A stretch of DNA of 64,000 nucleotides from Nocardioides pantholopis (GCF_003710085.1 NZ_CP033324.1:124001-188000), one strand, 5' to 3'. Counted from the stretch's first letter, positions 46,802 through 55,965 are shown. A program made the numbers and translations. The notes: generated by a model from the sequence alone, not told the origin.

Positions 46802-47980
46802 ATGACCCACTTCGCCGACATCGCCGACCACCTGGAGGGCCAGGCCATCGAGCTGCCCTCCTGGGCCTTCGGCAACTCCGGCACCCGCTTCAAGGTCTTC
46901 GGCACCCCCGGCACCCCCCGCTCGGTCGAGGAGAAGATCGCCGACGCCGCGACCGTGCACCGCTTCACCGGGCTGGCGCCGACCGTGGCGCTGCACATCC
47001 CGTGGGACCGCGTGGACGACTACGCAGCCCTGCGCCGGTACGCCGAGGACCACGGCGTCGCGCTCGGCACGATCAACTCCAACACCTTCCAGGACGACGA
47101 CTACAAGTTCGGCGGCCTGACCCACACCGACCCGCGGATCCGCCAGAAGGCGATCGACCACCACGTCGAGTGCATCGACGTGATGGACCAGACCGGCTCG
47201 CGGGACCTGAAGATCTGGCTCGCCGACGGCAGCAACTACCCGGGCCAGGCCGACCTGCGCGGCCGCCAGGACCGGCTGGCCGAGTCGCTGGCGACGATCT
47301 ACGACCGGATCGGCGAGGAGCAGCGACTCGTCCTCGAGTACAAGTTCTTCGAGCCGGCGTTCTACCACACCGACGTCCCGGACTGGGGCACGTCGTACGC
47401 CCAGGTCAGCGCGCTCGGCGAGCGCGCCGTGGTCTGCCTGGACACCGGCCACCACGCGCCCGGCACCAACATCGAGTTCATCGTCATGCAGCTGCTGCGC
47501 CTGGGGAAGCTCGGCTCCTTCGACTTCAACAGCCGCTTCTACGGCGACGACGACCTGATCGTCGGCTCGGCGGACCCGTTCCAGCTGTTCCGGATCCTCT
47601 TCGAGGTGATCCGCGGCGGTGGCTACGGCCCCGCCAACCCGGACGGGCACTCCGACGTGGCGTTCATGCTCGACCAGTGCCACAACGTCGAGGACAAGAT
47701 CCCCGGCCAGATCCGCTCGGTGCTCAACGTCCAGGAGATGACCGCCCGCGCCCTGCTCGTCGACCGGGACGCGCTCGACGCCGCGCAGACGGCCGGCGAC
47801 GTCCTCGGTGCCCACGAGATCTTCATGGACGCCTTCTCGACCGACGTCCGGCCCGACCTCGCCGCCTGGCGCGAGGAGCGCGGCCTGCCCGCCAACCCGA
47901 TGCGGGCCTACGCGGAGTCCGGCTACCAGGCCGAGATCGAGGCCGCCCGGGCCGGCGGCTCCCAGCTGTCCTGGACCTGA
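46802..47980 (+). CDS. rhaI: L-rhamnose isomerase
   Basis: A 392-residue xylose-isomerase-like TIM-barrel enzyme converting L-rhamnose to L-rhamnulose. Metal and substrate regions include LALHIPWD-like TVALHIPWDRVDDY, TNSNTFQ-like INSNTFQDDDYKFG, KIWLADGSNYPGQ, YKFFEPAFYHTDVPDWG, CLDTGHHAPGTN and FDFNSRFYGDDDL. This is the RhaI type common in Actinobacteria and Rhizobia, unrelated in detail to E. coli RhaA. It is cotranscribed with rhaM. Confidence 0.94.
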   Translation: MTHFADIADHLEGQAIELPSWAFGNSGTRFKVFGTPGTPRSVEEKIADAATVHRFTGLAPTVALHIPWDRVDDYAALRRYAEDHGVALGTINSNTFQDDDYKFGGLTHTDPRIRQKAIDHHVECIDVMDQTGSRDLKIWLADGSNYPGQADLRGRQDRLAESLATIYDRIGEEQRLVLEYKFFEPAFYHTDVPDWGTSYAQVSALGERAVVCLDTGHHAPGTNIEFIVMQLLRLGKLGSFDFNSRFYGDDDLIVGSADPFQLFRILFEVIRGGGYGPANPDGHSDVAFMLDQCHNVEDKIPGQIRSVLNVQEMTARALLVDRDALDAAQTAGDVLGAHEIFMDAFSTDVRPDLAAWREERGLPANPMRAYAESGYQAEIEAARAGGSQLSWT

Positions 47981-48042
47981 CCGGTCCGCGCCCTCCTCCC
48001 TCCTCGCACCCCACGCTTCTCTCCAGCAAACGGATAGGAACC

Positions 48043-50103
48043 ATGACCAACCCCTCCGCATCCAGCACCTCGGCGAGCACCGCGGCCGAGCTGATCGCCC
48101 GGTCCAACCGCCTCGGCGCCGACCCCAAGAACACCAACTACGCGGGCGGCAACACCTCGGCGAAGGGCACCGAGACCGACCCGGTCACCGGCGAGCCCGT
48201 CGAGCTGCTGTGGGTCAAGGGCTCCGGCGGCGACCTCGGCACCCTGAAGGAGTCCGGCCTCGCCGTGCTCCGCCTGGACCGGATGCGCGCGCTGGTCGAC
48301 GTCTACCCGGGCGTCGAGCGCGAGGACGAGATGGTCGCGGCGTTCGACTACTGCCTGCACGGCAAGGGCGGCGCCGCGCCGTCGATCGACACCGCCATGC
48401 ACGGGCTGGTCGACGCCGCGCACGTGGACCACCTGCACCCCGACTCCGGCATCGCGATCGCGACCGCCGCCGACGGGGAGCAGCTGACCTCGACGATCTT
48501 CGGCGACAAGGTCGTGTGGGTGCCCTGGCGCCGGCCCGGCTTCCAGCTCGGCCTCGACATCGCCGCGATCAAGGAGCAGAACCCGCAGGCCATCGGCTGC
48601 ATCCTCGGCGGCCACGGCATCACCGCGTGGGGCGACACCTCCGAGGCGGCCGAGCAGAACTCGCTGTGGATCATCGACACCGCCGCGGCGTACATCGCCG
48701 AGCACTCGAAGGCCGAGCCGTTCGGCCCCGCCCTCGCGGGGTACGCCGCGCTGCCCGAGGCCGAGCGCCGCGCGAAGGCCGCCGCCCTGGCCCCGACGAT
48801 CCGCGGGATCGCGTCGGCCGACCGGCCGATGGTCGGTCACTTCACCGACGCGGACGTGGTCCTGGACTTCCTCGCCGCGGCCGAGCACCCGCGGCTCGCG
48901 GCCCTGGGCACCTCCTGCCCGGACCACTTCCTGCGCACCAAGGTCAAGCCGCTGGTGCTGGACCTGCCCGCCGACGCCTCCGTCGAGGACTCGATCGCGC
49001 GGCTGAAGGAGCTCGCGGTCTCCTACCGCGAGGACTACCAGGCCTACTACGACCGGCACGCGACCCCCGAGAGCCCCGCGATCCGCGGCAAGGACCCGCT
49101 CATCGTCCTGGTCCCGGGCGTCGGCATGTTCAGCTTCGGCAAGGACAAGCAGACCGCCCGCGTGGCCGGCGAGTTCTACGTCAACGCGATCAACGTGATG
49201 CGCGGCGCGGAGGGCCTCTCGACGTACGCCCCGATCGACGAGGCGGAGAAGTTCCGCATCGAGTACTGGGCGCTGGAGGAGGCCAAGCTCCAGCGGATGC
49301 CGAAGCCCAAGCCGCTGGCGACCCGCGTCGCGCTGGTCACCGGCGCGGCCGGCGGCATCGGCAAGGCCACCGCGAAGCGGCTCGCCGCCGAGGGCGCCTG
49401 CGTCGTCGTCGCCGACCTGTCGCTGGAGAAGGCGCAGGCCGCCGCCGCCGAGATCGGCGGCCCGGACGTCGCCATCGGCGTGGCCGCGGACGTGAGCAAG
49501 GCCGACGCCGTGCAGGCGATGGTCGACGCGACGGTGCTCGCCTTCGGCGGCCTCGACCTGGTCGTCAACAACGCCGGGCTCTCGCTGAGCAAGTCGCTGC
49601 TGGACACCACCGAGGCGGACTGGGACCTCCAGCACGACGTGATGGCCAAGGGCTCCTTCCTGGTCTCGCAGGCGGCCGCCCGGGTGCTGATCGCGCAGGA
49701 GATGGGCGGCGACATCGTCTACATCTCCAGCAAGAACTCGGTCTTCGCCGGCCCCAACAACATCGCCTACTCGGCGACCAAGGCCGACCAGGCCCACCAG
49801 GTCCGGCTGCTCGCCGCCGAGCTGGGCCAGTACGGCGTCAAGGTCAACGGCGTGAACCCCGACGGGGTCGTCCAGGGCTCCGGCATCTTCGCCAGCGGCT
49901 GGGGGGCCAACCGCGCGGCGGTGTACGGCGTGGAGGAGAAGGACCTGGGCAAGTTCTACGCCCAGCGCACCATCCTCAAGCGCGAGGTGCTGCCCGAGAA
50001 CATCGCCAACGCGGTCTTCGTGCTCTGCGGCCCGGAGATGTCCCACACCACCGGCCTGCACGTGCCGGTGGACGCGGGCGTGGCGGCGGCGTTCCTGCGA
50101 TGA
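48043..50103 (+). CDS. rhaD: Bifunctional rhamnulose-1-phosphate aldolase / lactaldehyde dehydrogenase
   Basis: A 686-residue fusion protein. Residues 1-420 are a class II aldolase with zinc ligands in HVDHLHPDSG (near 126) and GGHGITAWG. It splits L-rhamnulose-1-phosphate into DHAP and L-lactaldehyde. From residue 426 a short-chain dehydrogenase follows: ALVTGAAGGIGKATAKRLAA, VVNNAGLSLS, and the catalytic YSATK near 577. In the known RhaEW-type fusion this half oxidises lactaldehyde to lactate. The L-lactate product explains the lutABC genes downstream. GATAGGA precedes ATG 48043. Confidence 0.95.
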   Translation: MTNPSASSTSASTAAELIARSNRLGADPKNTNYAGGNTSAKGTETDPVTGEPVELLWVKGSGGDLGTLKESGLAVLRLDRMRALVDVYPGVEREDEMVAAFDYCLHGKGGAAPSIDTAMHGLVDAAHVDHLHPDSGIAIATAADGEQLTSTIFGDKVVWVPWRRPGFQLGLDIAAIKEQNPQAIGCILGGHGITAWGDTSEAAEQNSLWIIDTAAAYIAEHSKAEPFGPALAGYAALPEAERRAKAAALAPTIRGIASADRPMVGHFTDADVVLDFLAAAEHPRLAALGTSCPDHFLRTKVKPLVLDLPADASVEDSIARLKELAVSYREDYQAYYDRHATPESPAIRGKDPLIVLVPGVGMFSFGKDKQTARVAGEFYVNAINVMRGAEGLSTYAPIDEAEKFRIEYWALEEAKLQRMPKPKPLATRVALVTGAAGGIGKATAKRLAAEGACVVVADLSLEKAQAAAAEIGGPDVAIGVAADVSKADAVQAMVDATVLAFGGLDLVVNNAGLSLSKSLLDTTEADWDLQHDVMAKGSFLVSQAAARVLIAQEMGGDIVYISSKNSVFAGPNNIAYSATKADQAHQVRLLAAELGQYGVKVNGVNPDGVVQGSGIFASGWGANRAAVYGVEEKDLGKFYAQRTILKREVLPENIANAVFVLCGPEMSHTTGLHVPVDAGVAAAFLR

Positions 50104-50107
50104 GCCG

Positions 50108-51598
50108 ATGAGCCCCGCCTCCGCGGTCCGGGTCGCGGCCGTCGACCTGGGCGCCACCAGCGGCCGGGTGATGGCCGGCACCGTGACCCGGACCGGCCTG
50201 CACCTGGAGGAGCTGCACCGCTTCCCCAACGGCGGGGTCCGGGCCAACGGGTCGCTGTTCTGGGACGTCCTGGGGATCTACCGGGAGTCGCTGAACGGGA
50301 TCCGGGAGGTCGCTCGCACCGGCTCCCTGCACGGGATCGGCATCGACTCCTGGGCCGTCGACTACGGCCTCCTGGACCGCGACGGTCACCTGCTCGGCAA
50401 CCCCTACAGCCACCGCGACGACCGCACCGACGGCGTCCGCGAGCGGGTGGCGGGGATCGTCGAACCCGCCGAGCAGTACGCCGTGACCGGGCTGCAGCAG
50501 CTGCCGTTCAACACCGTCTACCAGCTGGTCGCCTCGCTCGGGACCGCCGCGCTGGAGTCGGCCGAGACGCTGCTGCTGCTGCCCGACCTGCTCGGCTACT
50601 GGCTGACCGGGCAGGTCGGGGCGGAGCGCACCAACGCCTCCACCACCGGCCTGTACGACGTCCGCACCGGCACCTGGGCCGCGGGCCTCGCCCGCGAGCT
50701 GGGCCTGCCGTGGAGCATCCTGCCGCCGCTGCGCGACGCCGGTGACCAGGTCGGCCCGGTGCTCGACGACATCGGTCGCCAGCTCGGCGCCCGGCAGCCG
50801 GTCCCGGTGGTCGCGGTGGGCTCCCACGACACCGCGTCCGCCGTCGTCGGTGTCCCCGCCGAGGAGGAGGACTTCGCCTACATCTCCTCGGGGACCTGGT
50901 CGCTGGTGGGCCTGGAGCTGGAGCGCCCGGTGCTCACCGAGGCCGCGCGCGCTGCCGACTTCACCAACGAGACAGGCGTCGACGGCACCACCCGGTTCCT
51001 CAAGAACGTGATGGGGCTGTGGGTGCTCTCGGAGTCGGTGCGCACCTGGACCGACCAGCGGATCGCGGGCACCGACCTGGTCTCGCTGCTCGCCGCGGCG
51101 CACGACCAGCCGGCCCTGCGCACGGTCGTCGACATCAACGACCCGCGGCTGCTGGCCCCCGGCGACATGCCGGCGCGGATCGCCGCGCTGGCGCGGGAGG
51201 CGGGGGAGCCGGTGCCGCAAACGCCGCAGGCGATCACCCGCACGATCCTGGACAGCCTGGCGCTGGCCTACCGGCGCAACGTCCGGCTCGCCGCCGAGCT
51301 CGCGGGCCGGCGCGTCGACGTGGTGCACGTGGTCGGCGGCGGCTCGCAGAACTCCCTGCTGTGCCAGCTGACCGCGGACGCCTGCGGGGTGCCCGTGCTG
51401 GCGGGCCCGGCGGAGGCCGCCGCGCTCGGCAACGTGCTGGTCCAGGCGCGTGCCCTGGGCGCCGACGTGCCCGACCTGGCGGCGATGCGGGCGCTGGTGC
51501 GGCGCACCCACGAGCTGCACCGCTTCGAGCCCCGGCCGGGCCTGGACTGGGACGCGGCCGAGACCCGGTTGTCCGGCGCGGGGGCGGTCGCCCCGTGA
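50108..51598 (+). CDS. rhaB: Rhamnulokinase
   Basis: A 496-residue FGGY-family sugar kinase that phosphorylates L-rhamnulose at O-1. RVAAVDLGATSGRVMAG is the ATP phosphate-1 motif. GIGIDSWAVDYGLLDRDG, YISSGTWSLVGLELERPV and VHVVGGGSQNSLLCQLTADA are typical of RhaB. It starts 4 bp after rhaD (within GATGAGCCGATG). It is the last enzyme of the rhamnose operon. Confidence 0.95.
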   Translation: MSPASAVRVAAVDLGATSGRVMAGTVTRTGLHLEELHRFPNGGVRANGSLFWDVLGIYRESLNGIREVARTGSLHGIGIDSWAVDYGLLDRDGHLLGNPYSHRDDRTDGVRERVAGIVEPAEQYAVTGLQQLPFNTVYQLVASLGTAALESAETLLLLPDLLGYWLTGQVGAERTNASTTGLYDVRTGTWAAGLARELGLPWSILPPLRDAGDQVGPVLDDIGRQLGARQPVPVVAVGSHDTASAVVGVPAEEEDFAYISSGTWSLVGLELERPVLTEAARAADFTNETGVDGTTRFLKNVMGLWVLSESVRTWTDQRIAGTDLVSLLAAAHDQPALRTVVDINDPRLLAPGDMPARIAALAREAGEPVPQTPQAITRTILDSLALAYRRNVRLAAELAGRRVDVVHVVGGGSQNSLLCQLTADACGVPVLAGPAEAAALGNVLVQARALGADVPDLAAMRALVRRTHELHRFEPRPGLDWDAAETRLSGAGAVAP

Positions 51599-51627
51599 GC
51601 CGGCGCGGGTCGGCCTGAGGGGCAGCC

Positions 51628-51867
51628 GTGGGCCGGGCGGATGAGGATCGCGGGGCCTCCGAGGTGCCCGCTCGGTGGCGCCCGGACGACGCCGACCTCC
51701 AGGTGCTGGCCCTGCTCGCGGCGGGCCACACCGTGGAGGTCATCGCCCGGCGTACCGGCGTCTCCGAGCGCACGGTCCGGCGACGGCTGCGCAGCACCGC
51801 CGACGGGATGGGTGTCGACTCGACCATCGAGGCAGTCGTCCAGGCGGTCCGCCGCGGGCTGATCTGA
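51628..51867 (+). CDS. Small LuxR/sigma-4-type helix-turn-helix protein
   Basis: A 79-residue protein consisting almost only of a DNA-binding domain: DLQVLALLAAGHTVEVIARR then TGVSERTVRRRLRSTADGMG, the GerE/LuxR-type tetrahelix with recognition helix SERTVRRRLR. No receiver or ligand domain is attached. It lies 29 bp after rhaB on the same strand, so it may be cotranscribed with the rhamnose genes and tune them, or the downstream lut genes. The start is GTG 51628. Function is inferred only from the fold. Confidence 0.72.
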   Translation: MGRADEDRGASEVPARWRPDDADLQVLALLAAGHTVEVIARRTGVSERTVRRRLRSTADGMGVDSTIEAVVQAVRRGLI

Positions 51868-51913
51868 GCCGGGCGGGACGGCAGGGCGCGTGGCGGCATC
51901 CGTGTCGAGCGGC

Positions 51914-51932
51914 TATCTTATGAATCGTTTCA
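51914..51932. promoter_or_regulatory. -10 element and LacI-type operator before lutABC
   Basis: TATCTT (51914-51919) is a good -10. TGAATCGTTTCA (51921-51932) directly follows it and is the reverse complement of TGAAACGATTCA, sharing TGAAACGAT with the rhamnose operator at 41438-41452. A repressor bound here would cover the transcription start of lutABC. Confidence 0.6.
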
Positions 51933-51996
51933 CAGCGGCGTCGGACGACGAGGCACGACAGGTCGCCGGTCGCTCGAGGTCTGGGAGAGTGGAGCC

Positions 51997-52749
51997 ATGC
52001 GGGTCGCCCTGATGGTCACCTGTTTCAACGACGCGATGTTCCCGGAGACCGGGAAGGCCGTGGTCACGCTGCTGCGCCGGCTCGGCGTCGAGGTCGACTT
52101 CCCGGCCGCGCAGACCTGCTGCGCCCAGCCGATGGTCAACACCGGCTACCTCGACGAGGCGGTCCCGGTGGTGCGCACCTTCGTCGAGGCCTTCGCGGGG
52201 TACGACGCGATCGTGACGCCGTCCGGGTCCTGCGCGGGCTCGGCCCGGCACCAGCACGGGATCGTGGCCCGCCGCGCGGGCGACCCGGCGCTGACCGAGG
52301 CCGTCGCGGCCACGTCGCCGAAGGTCTACGAGCTCAGCGAGTTCCTCGTCGACGTGCTCGGCGTGACCGACGTCGGGGCGTACTTCCCGCATACAGTCAC
52401 CTACCACCCGACCTGCCACTCGCTGCGGATGATCGGGGTCGGGGACCGGCCGCGCCGGCTGCTCGAGGCAGTCCGCGGGCTGACGCTGGTCGAGCTGCCC
52501 GGGGCGGCGGAGTGCTGCGGCTTCGGCGGCACGTTCGCTGTCAAGAACGCCGACACCTCGGTCGCGATGGGCGCCGACAAGGCGCGCCATGTGCGGGAGA
52601 CCGGAGCCGAGGTCCTGGTCGCCGGCGACAACTCCTGCCTGATGCACGTCGGCGGGATGCTCTCGCGCCAGCAGGCCGGGATCCGCACCGTCCACCTCGC
52701 CGAGATCCTCGCCGCCACCGAGGCCAGCGTCCCCGAGGTGGTCGCATGA
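51997..52749 (+). CDS. lutA: L-lactate oxidation complex, Fe-S subunit LutA
   Basis: A 250-residue protein with two CCG domains: TCCAQPMVNTGYLDEA near residue 40 and AECCGFGGTFAVKNADTSVA near 171. These domains ligate iron-sulfur or heterodisulfide-type centres in LutA/LldE. With LutB and LutC it oxidises L-lactate to pyruvate. GGAG lies upstream of ATG 51997. The stop overlaps lutB (ATGA). Confidence 0.94.
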   Translation: MRVALMVTCFNDAMFPETGKAVVTLLRRLGVEVDFPAAQTCCAQPMVNTGYLDEAVPVVRTFVEAFAGYDAIVTPSGSCAGSARHQHGIVARRAGDPALTEAVAATSPKVYELSEFLVDVLGVTDVGAYFPHTVTYHPTCHSLRMIGVGDRPRRLLEAVRGLTLVELPGAAECCGFGGTFAVKNADTSVAMGADKARHVRETGAEVLVAGDNSCLMHVGGMLSRQQAGIRTVHLAEILAATEASVPEVVA

Positions 52750-54260
52750 GCGCCACGTTCGTCGGGATGCCGGCGTTCCCGAGCGCCGCGCGGGCGGCCC
52801 TGGCCGACACCCAGCTGCGGCACAACCTCGCCCACGCCACCGGGACCATCCGCGACAAGCGGGCGCGGGTCGTCGCAGAGGTCGAGGAGTGGGAGGACCT
52901 CCGGCTCGCCGGCGCCGCTGTCAAGCAGTCCGCGCTGGTCGACCTCGACCGGCACCTGGTCCGCCTCGAGGAGACCCTGACCGCGAACGGCGCGACCGTG
53001 CACTGGGCCCGGGACGCCGCCGAGGCCAACGCGATCGTGGCCCGGATCGCCCGCGACCACGACGCCGACGAGGTGGTCAAGGTCAAGTCGATGGCGACCC
53101 AGGAGATCGGCCTCAACGAGGCGCTCGCGGAGGAGGGGATCCTGGCCTGGGAGACCGACCTCGCCGAGCTGATCGTCCAGCTCGGCGACGACCTGCCCAG
53201 CCACATCCTGGTCCCGGCCATCCACCGCAACCGCGCGGAGATCCGGGAGATCTTCCTGCGCGAGATGGCGGGGGTCGGGCGCCCCGCGCCGGCCGACCTC
53301 ACCGACGAGCCCGCGGTGCTGGCCGGCGCCGCCCGGGAGCACCTGCGGGAGAAGTTCCTGCGCGCGAAGGTCGCCGTCTCCGGCGCCAACTTCGCGGTCG
53401 CTGAGACCGGCACCCTGGTCGTCGTGGAGTCCGAGGGCAACGGCCGGATGTGCCTGACCCTGCCGGAGGTCCTGGTCTCGGTCGTCGGCATCGAGAAGGT
53501 CGTCCCGACCTGGGAGGGGCTGGACCCGCTGCTGCGGCTGCTGCCGCGCTCCTCGACCGGGGAGCGGATGAACCCCTACACCTCGACCTGGTCCGGGGTG
53601 ACCCCCGGCGACGGCCCGCAGGAGGTGCACGTCGTACTCCTCGACAACGGCCGGACCCGGGCGCTGGCCGACGACGTCGGCCGCCAGGCGCTGCGCTGCA
53701 TCCGCTGCTCGGCCTGCCTCAACGTCTGCCCCGTCTACGAGCGGGTCGGCGGCCACGCCTACGGGTCGGTCTACCCGGGTCCGATCGGGGCGATCCTGAA
53801 CCCGCTCATGAAGGGCACCGGGGACCCGCAGACCGACTCGCTGCCGTACGCCTCCTCGCTGTGCGGGGCCTGTTTCGAGGTCTGCCCGGTCCGCATCGAC
53901 ATCCCCGAGGTGCTGGTGCACCTGCGCGCGGAGGTCGTGGACGGACACCGCGGCGACCGGGTCCCGAAGGCCGAGGCGGCCGCGATGGCCGGCGCCGCCT
54001 GGACCCTCTCCGACGCCCGGCGGCTCGCCTGGGTCGAGAAGGCCTCCGGTCTCGCCGGCCGGGCGCTGACCCGCTTCGGGCGTACGAGACTGCCCGGTGG
54101 ACGGGCCGCCGCGGGCCGGATCCCCGGCCCGGGCGCCGCTGCCTGGACCGGAGCCCGGGACCTGCCGGCGCCGCCGCGGGAGTCCTTCCGGGCCTGGTGG
54201 CGACGGACCGACGGCGGCCGGACGGATCACACGGACACTGAAACGGGGGAGGGCTCGTGA
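52746..54260 (+). CDS. lutB: L-lactate oxidation complex, LutB (LUD domain and two 4Fe-4S clusters)
   Basis: A 504-residue subunit. The N-terminal LUD domain contains VVKVKSMATQEIGLNEALAE and ETGTLVVVESEGNGRMCLTL. Two ferredoxin-type clusters follow: CIRCSACLNVCPVYERVGGH near residue 318 and CGACFEVCPVRIDIPEVL near 372. The C-terminal 80 residues are Arg/Gly/Pro-rich, longer than strictly needed. Both ends overlap neighbouring genes, so LutABC are translationally coupled. Confidence 0.95.
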   Translation: MSATFVGMPAFPSAARAALADTQLRHNLAHATGTIRDKRARVVAEVEEWEDLRLAGAAVKQSALVDLDRHLVRLEETLTANGATVHWARDAAEANAIVARIARDHDADEVVKVKSMATQEIGLNEALAEEGILAWETDLAELIVQLGDDLPSHILVPAIHRNRAEIREIFLREMAGVGRPAPADLTDEPAVLAGAAREHLREKFLRAKVAVSGANFAVAETGTLVVVESEGNGRMCLTLPEVLVSVVGIEKVVPTWEGLDPLLRLLPRSSTGERMNPYTSTWSGVTPGDGPQEVHVVLLDNGRTRALADDVGRQALRCIRCSACLNVCPVYERVGGHAYGSVYPGPIGAILNPLMKGTGDPQTDSLPYASSLCGACFEVCPVRIDIPEVLVHLRAEVVDGHRGDRVPKAEAAAMAGAAWTLSDARRLAWVEKASGLAGRALTRFGRTRLPGGRAAAGRIPGPGAAAWTGARDLPAPPRESFRAWWRRTDGGRTDHTDTETGEGS

Positions 54261-54844
54261 GCGCGCGCGAGGAGATCCTGGGCCGGGTCCGGTCCGCCCT
54301 GGAGGGCGTGGACCGCACCGGGACGGTGCCGCCCGCGCCGCGGGTCACCCCGGTCGCGGACCTGGTCGGCCGCTTCGCCGAGCGGGTCGAGGACTACCGG
54401 GCAGTCGTCGAGCGGTGCTCCGAGGCCGACCTGGCCAGCCGGGTCGCCGCCGCGCTGCCGGCCGGCGCGCGGGTCGTCGTACCGCCCGGCCTCGGCGTCG
54501 AGGTGCCCGGCGCGCGCGTCGACGACGGGCTGTCGGCCGCCGAGCTGGACGCGCTCGACGCGGTGGTCACCGAGGCCGTCGTCGGTATCGCCGAGACCGG
54601 CACGATCGTGCTCGACCACGGCCCCGGCCAGGGCCGCCGGATCATCTCGCTGGTGCCGGACCGGCACGTGTGCATCGTCCGGGCCGCGCAGGTCGTGGCC
54701 GACGTGCCGGACGCGATCGCGGTCCTGGACCCGGCCCGGCCGCTGACCTGGATCAGCGGCCCCAGCGCGACCAGCGACATCGAGCTGAACCGGGTCGAGG
54801 GCGTCCACGGCCCCCGGGTGCTGCACGTCCTCGTCGTCGACTGA
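54257..54844 (+). CDS. lutC: L-lactate oxidation complex, LutC
   Basis: A 195-residue LUD-domain protein. EAVVGIAETGTIVLDHGPGQ, then RRIISLVPDRHVCIV and ISGPSATSDIELNRVEGVHG are hallmarks of LutC. It begins with SAREEILGRVRSAL. The start is GTG 54257, overlapping the lutB stop by 4 bp. It is the last gene of lutABC; a separate LacI gene follows after 46 bp. Confidence 0.94.
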   Translation: MSAREEILGRVRSALEGVDRTGTVPPAPRVTPVADLVGRFAERVEDYRAVVERCSEADLASRVAAALPAGARVVVPPGLGVEVPGARVDDGLSAAELDALDAVVTEAVVGIAETGTIVLDHGPGQGRRIISLVPDRHVCIVRAAQVVADVPDAIAVLDPARPLTWISGPSATSDIELNRVEGVHGPRVLHVLVVD

Positions 54845-54890
54845 CGCCCGGCCGCTGCCGTCGCGGGCCGGCGCCTCTACGATGCGGGTC

Positions 54891-55916
54891 ATGCCGGCAC
54901 CGCGGGGAAGGCCCGGACGGCGCCCGCCGAGCATGGCCGAGGTGGCTGCGCACGCGGGGGTCTCCCACCAGACGGTCTCGCGCGTCCTCAACGACTCCCC
55001 GATGGTGAAGCCCGAGACCCGGTCGCGGGTGCTCGCGGCGGTCGAGGCGCTGGGCTACCGGCGCAACCAGGCTGCGCGGATGCTGGCGACCAACCGGTCC
55101 GGCCGGATCGGCATGATCTCGGCGCACCTCGCGCTGCACGGGCCGAGCATGATCGCGGTCGCGGTGCAGGAGGCCGGCCACGACGCCGGGTACGACGTGT
55201 CGCTGGTCGGCGTCTCGGACTTCTCCCGGACGACGCTGCGCGGCGCCGTGGACCGCCTGCTCGACGAGGCTGTCGAGGCGCTGGTCGTCGCGGTCGCCCA
55301 CCGCGACGCGACCGAGCAGGCGCTGTCCCTGGACCTGCCGGTCCCGGTCGTGCTGGTCCAAGGCGTGAGCGCCGACCAGCCGATGGCCGCGGGCATCGAC
55401 CAGGAGCACGGGGCGCTGCTGGCCACCGAGCACCTGCTGGACCTCGGGCACCGGCACGTCGCCCACGTCACCGGTCCCCTCGAGTGGGACGAGGCACGTC
55501 AGCGGCGGGCGGGCTGGCGGGCGGCCCACGAGCGCCGCGGCCTGCTGCCGGGGCCGGAGCTGCTCGGGGACTGGTCGGCCCGCAGCGGCCACGAGGCCGG
55601 GCAGCGGGTCGCCGCCGACCCCGCGGTCACCGCGGTGTTCGCGGCCAACGACGCGATGGCGCTGGGGGTGCTCCGGGCGCTGCACGAGCAGGGCCGCGCG
55701 GTGCCGGGCGAGGTGAGCGTGGTCGGCTTCGACGACGTCCCGGAGGCGGCGTACTTCTGGCCCGGCCTGACCACTGTCAGCCAGCAGTTCTCCGCCCTCG
55801 GCCGGCGCGCGGTCGAGCTCGCCGTCCGCGCCCTGGAGGGGGAGCCGGCGCCCACGGCGGCGCTGATCACGCCGGACCTCGTCGTCCGCGGCTCCACGGC
55901 CGGCGGGCCGGCCTGA
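54891..55916 (+). CDS. LacI-family regulator (probably of the arabinose-type importer)
   Basis: A 341-residue repressor. The HTH SMAEVAAHAGVSHQTVSRVL is followed by LGYRRNQAARMLATNRSGRI (hinge), GDWSARSGHEAG and VPGEVSVVGFDDVPEAAYFW in the sugar-binding domain. TACGAT (54878-54883) ends seven bases before ATG 54891, indicating a leaderless mRNA and favouring this start over ATG 54882. It lies directly upstream of the importer operon, whose promoter has classical GTGAGCGCTCAC operators. A close paralogue is at 60890-61969. Confidence 0.9.
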   Translation: MPAPRGRPGRRPPSMAEVAAHAGVSHQTVSRVLNDSPMVKPETRSRVLAAVEALGYRRNQAARMLATNRSGRIGMISAHLALHGPSMIAVAVQEAGHDAGYDVSLVGVSDFSRTTLRGAVDRLLDEAVEALVVAVAHRDATEQALSLDLPVPVVLVQGVSADQPMAAGIDQEHGALLATEHLLDLGHRHVAHVTGPLEWDEARQRRAGWRAAHERRGLLPGPELLGDWSARSGHEAGQRVAADPAVTAVFAANDAMALGVLRALHEQGRAVPGEVSVVGFDDVPEAAYFWPGLTTVSQQFSALGRRAVELAVRALEGEPAPTAALITPDLVVRGSTAGGPA

Positions 55917-55965
55917 GGGCAGAGCCGGCGCGCCGGCCTGAGGGCAGAGCCGGCCTCAGGCCGGC
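55907..55965. terminator. Tandem repeat ending in a strong terminator-like hairpin
   Basis: A 23-bp unit is repeated exactly at 55907-55929 and 55932-55954 (period 25). The second copy together with the following bases forms a perfect 12-bp stem: GCCGGCCTGAGG (55932-55943) with CCTCAGGCCGGC (55954-55965), loop 10 nt, followed by TTGGAT. The first copy overlaps the last codons of the LacI gene, so the duplication extends a terminator. Confidence 0.65.
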
